A stretch of DNA of 21,314 nucleotides from Bacillota bacterium (GTDB taxonomy: Bacteria > Bacillota > Clostridia > Christensenellales > CAG-138): the NCBI GenBank assembly GCA_016288175.1, contig JAEEYN010000022.1, positions 1-21,314 on the forward strand, read 5' to 3'. The stretch's first letter is position 1, and each line of letters begins with the position of its first letter. The notes under the pieces were generated by a model that was not told the DNA's origin, made no database searches, and saw nothing but the letters and a program-made list of their open reading frames with translations. Positions 20,759-21,314 of this stretch are shown here, piece after piece. The translations under genes were made by a program, and so were the position numbers.

Positions 20759-21047
20759 CAAACGGCCCCCTTTCGGGGCACTCACATAGGGATATACTGC
20801 CTCAAAAGGTATCTTTTCGCGTCCGGCTGCGTTAAAAATGCTCGAAAGACCCTCCGAGTATTACTGCGCTTTTTGCCTTGCCGGCCACAAAAATCTACTC
20901 TTTTGAGGCGCGATGCGGTTTTCGGCTTTCGGAACAGAATAAACCCCGGGGAAAGAGTATCTCCCCGGGGTTGATGTTTTTCATAGGTCAGCACCAGCCG
21001 AAAACCAGCATCTCCCTAAGTGAGTGCCCCGTTTCAGGAGCCGTTTG
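20759..21047. repeat. Palindromic element of about 290 bp folding as a three-way junction (MITE or structured RNA candidate)
   Basis: Three sets of inverted repeats nest without conflict. Outer stem: CAAACGG (20759-20765), CGGGGCACTCAC (20774-20785) and TAGGGA (20787-20792) pair with CCGTTTG (21041-21047), GTGAGTGCCCCG (21020-21031) and TCCCTA (21013-21018). Arm A: GCCTCAAAAG (20799-20808) with CTTTTGAGGC (20900-20909), enclosing CCGGC/GCCGG (20823-20827 with 20880-20884) and AATGCTCG/CGAGTATT (20837-20844 with 20855-20862, one G-U pair). Arm B: GATGC and GGTTTTCGGCT (20912-20927) with AGCCGAAAACC and GCATC (20996-21012), enclosing the hairpin at 20942-20972. It lies directly downstream of the alcohol dehydrogenase gene. 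Short open frames inside it are not convincing genes. Confidence 0.6.
20942..20972 (-). terminator. Strong GC-rich hairpin, probable terminator
   Basis: AACCCCGGGGA (20942-20952) and TCCCCGGGGTT (20962-20972) form a perfect 11-bp stem with a 9-nt loop. On the minus strand it is followed by TATTCTGTT, on the plus strand by GATGTTTTT, so it is not a textbook terminator in either direction. It is the tip of arm B of the palindromic element, 101 nt past the alcohol dehydrogenase stop, and may end that gene's transcript. Confidence 0.5.
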
Positions 21048-21073
21048 AAAGATATGTTTTTTAACTTAAAAGC

Positions 21074-21314
21074 TTACATCAGCTTGCGGAACATTTCCTC
21101 GAACTGTTCGAGATTCGCAGGACGCGGATTTCCCGGTGCGCAGGCGTCCGCGGCGGCGGATTCACAAAGGAACGGAAGATCCTCCTCCTTCAGCTTTTCA
21201 AGCTTGGTGGGAATGCCCACGTCGATGGACAGCTGACGAACAGCGTCAATTGCCGCTTTGCGGTATTCGCAGGGATCCATGCCGGCAGTATCGACACCGA
21301 ACGCTTCTGCAATC
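21074..21314 (-). CDS. Iron-containing alcohol dehydrogenase, C-terminal end
   Basis: Only the last 79 residues lie in the window; the gene continues beyond the right edge. The sequence AIAEAFGVDTAGM, then AVRQLSIDVGIPTKLEKL, then ACAPGNPRPANLEQFEEMF is the typical C-terminus of group III iron-containing alcohol dehydrogenases, with the L-x-x-x-x-G-I-P-x-x-L segment and the A-x-x-D-x-x-x-x-x-N-P-R motif. These enzymes interconvert alcohols and aldehydes with NAD(P)H. The catalytic, iron-binding histidines are outside the window, so the substrate (ethanol, butanol, lactaldehyde or propanediol) cannot be given. It is followed by the palindromic element and its GC-rich hairpin. Confidence 0.9.
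   Translation of the reverse strand, partial: IAEAFGVDTAGMDPCEYRKAAIDAVRQLSIDVGIPTKLEKLKEEDLPFLCESAAADACAPGNPRPANLEQFEEMFRKLM

Noticed and set aside
20782..20994. A 70-codon minus-strand open frame inside the palindromic element
   Set aside because: Its sequence is fully accounted for by the paired arms, it has no ribosome binding site, and the translation is basic and without a hydrophobic core.
20759..21047. CRISPR array or insertion sequence
   Set aside because: There are no regularly spaced direct repeats and no transposase; the repeats are inverted and nested.

Overview
The window looks like chromosomal DNA from an anaerobic Gram-positive bacterium of the Clostridia. The signs are strong GGAGG-type ribosome binding sites, near-consensus sigma-A promoters, BlaI/BlaR1-type regulation, iron-sulfur flavoproteins and a proline-oxidising complex split into small subunits. 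This placement is inferred from gene content and style; there is no rRNA or marker gene in the window. Most of it is fairly GC-rich, but 12.6-20.2 kb is clearly richer in A+T.

Left part (1-4.4 kb, minus strand): an operon led by pruA (P5C dehydrogenase) from a TTGACA-N17-TATATT promoter. It is followed by five proteins resembling a multi-subunit dye-linked proline dehydrogenase: a [2Fe-2S] protein, an NAD(P)/FAD oxidoreductase, a double 4Fe-4S protein, a BFD-like [2Fe-2S] protein and a glycine-oxidase-type FAD subunit cut by the left edge. Together they would oxidise proline (or a relative such as hydroxyproline) to glutamate (or hydroxyglutamate) and pass electrons through flavins and Fe-S clusters.

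Middle (4.5-12.5 kb): a minus-strand group (unknown protein, GNAT acetyltransferase, two iron-sulfur flavoproteins of the NADPH-dependent FMN reductase fold, a PNPOx-like protein); a plus-strand M29 aminopeptidase; a minus-strand BlaI-BlaR1 pair with a striking 12-bp inverted operator around its promoter; and a membrane-anchored TPR plus DUF6273-type protein whose promoter carries two near-identical 17-bp palindromes.

Cell-surface island (12.6-20.2 kb, plus strand): seven tightly packed genes, the first four joined by ATGA overlaps. They are LicD phosphotransferase, a fused cytidylyltransferase/DRE-TIM aldolase-like enzyme, acyltransferase 3, D-2-hydroxyacid dehydrogenase, hexapeptide acetyltransferase, polysaccharide pyruvyl transferase and a second acyltransferase 3. 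No glycosyltransferase, flippase or polymerase is present. The set therefore looks like a decoration cassette that may build a hydroxyacid-type unit, activate it with CTP, attach it through LicD, and add acyl and pyruvyl groups. The fusion protein is the best candidate for undescribed biochemistry.

Right edge (20.2-21.3 kb): about 830 bp without an intact gene. It holds a promoter, a truncated reading frame and a terminator on the minus strand; another coding-like remnant; a plus-strand terminator; and a palindromic element of about 290 bp whose repeats nest into a three-way junction (structured RNA or MITE candidate). The window ends in the C-terminus of an iron-containing alcohol dehydrogenase.
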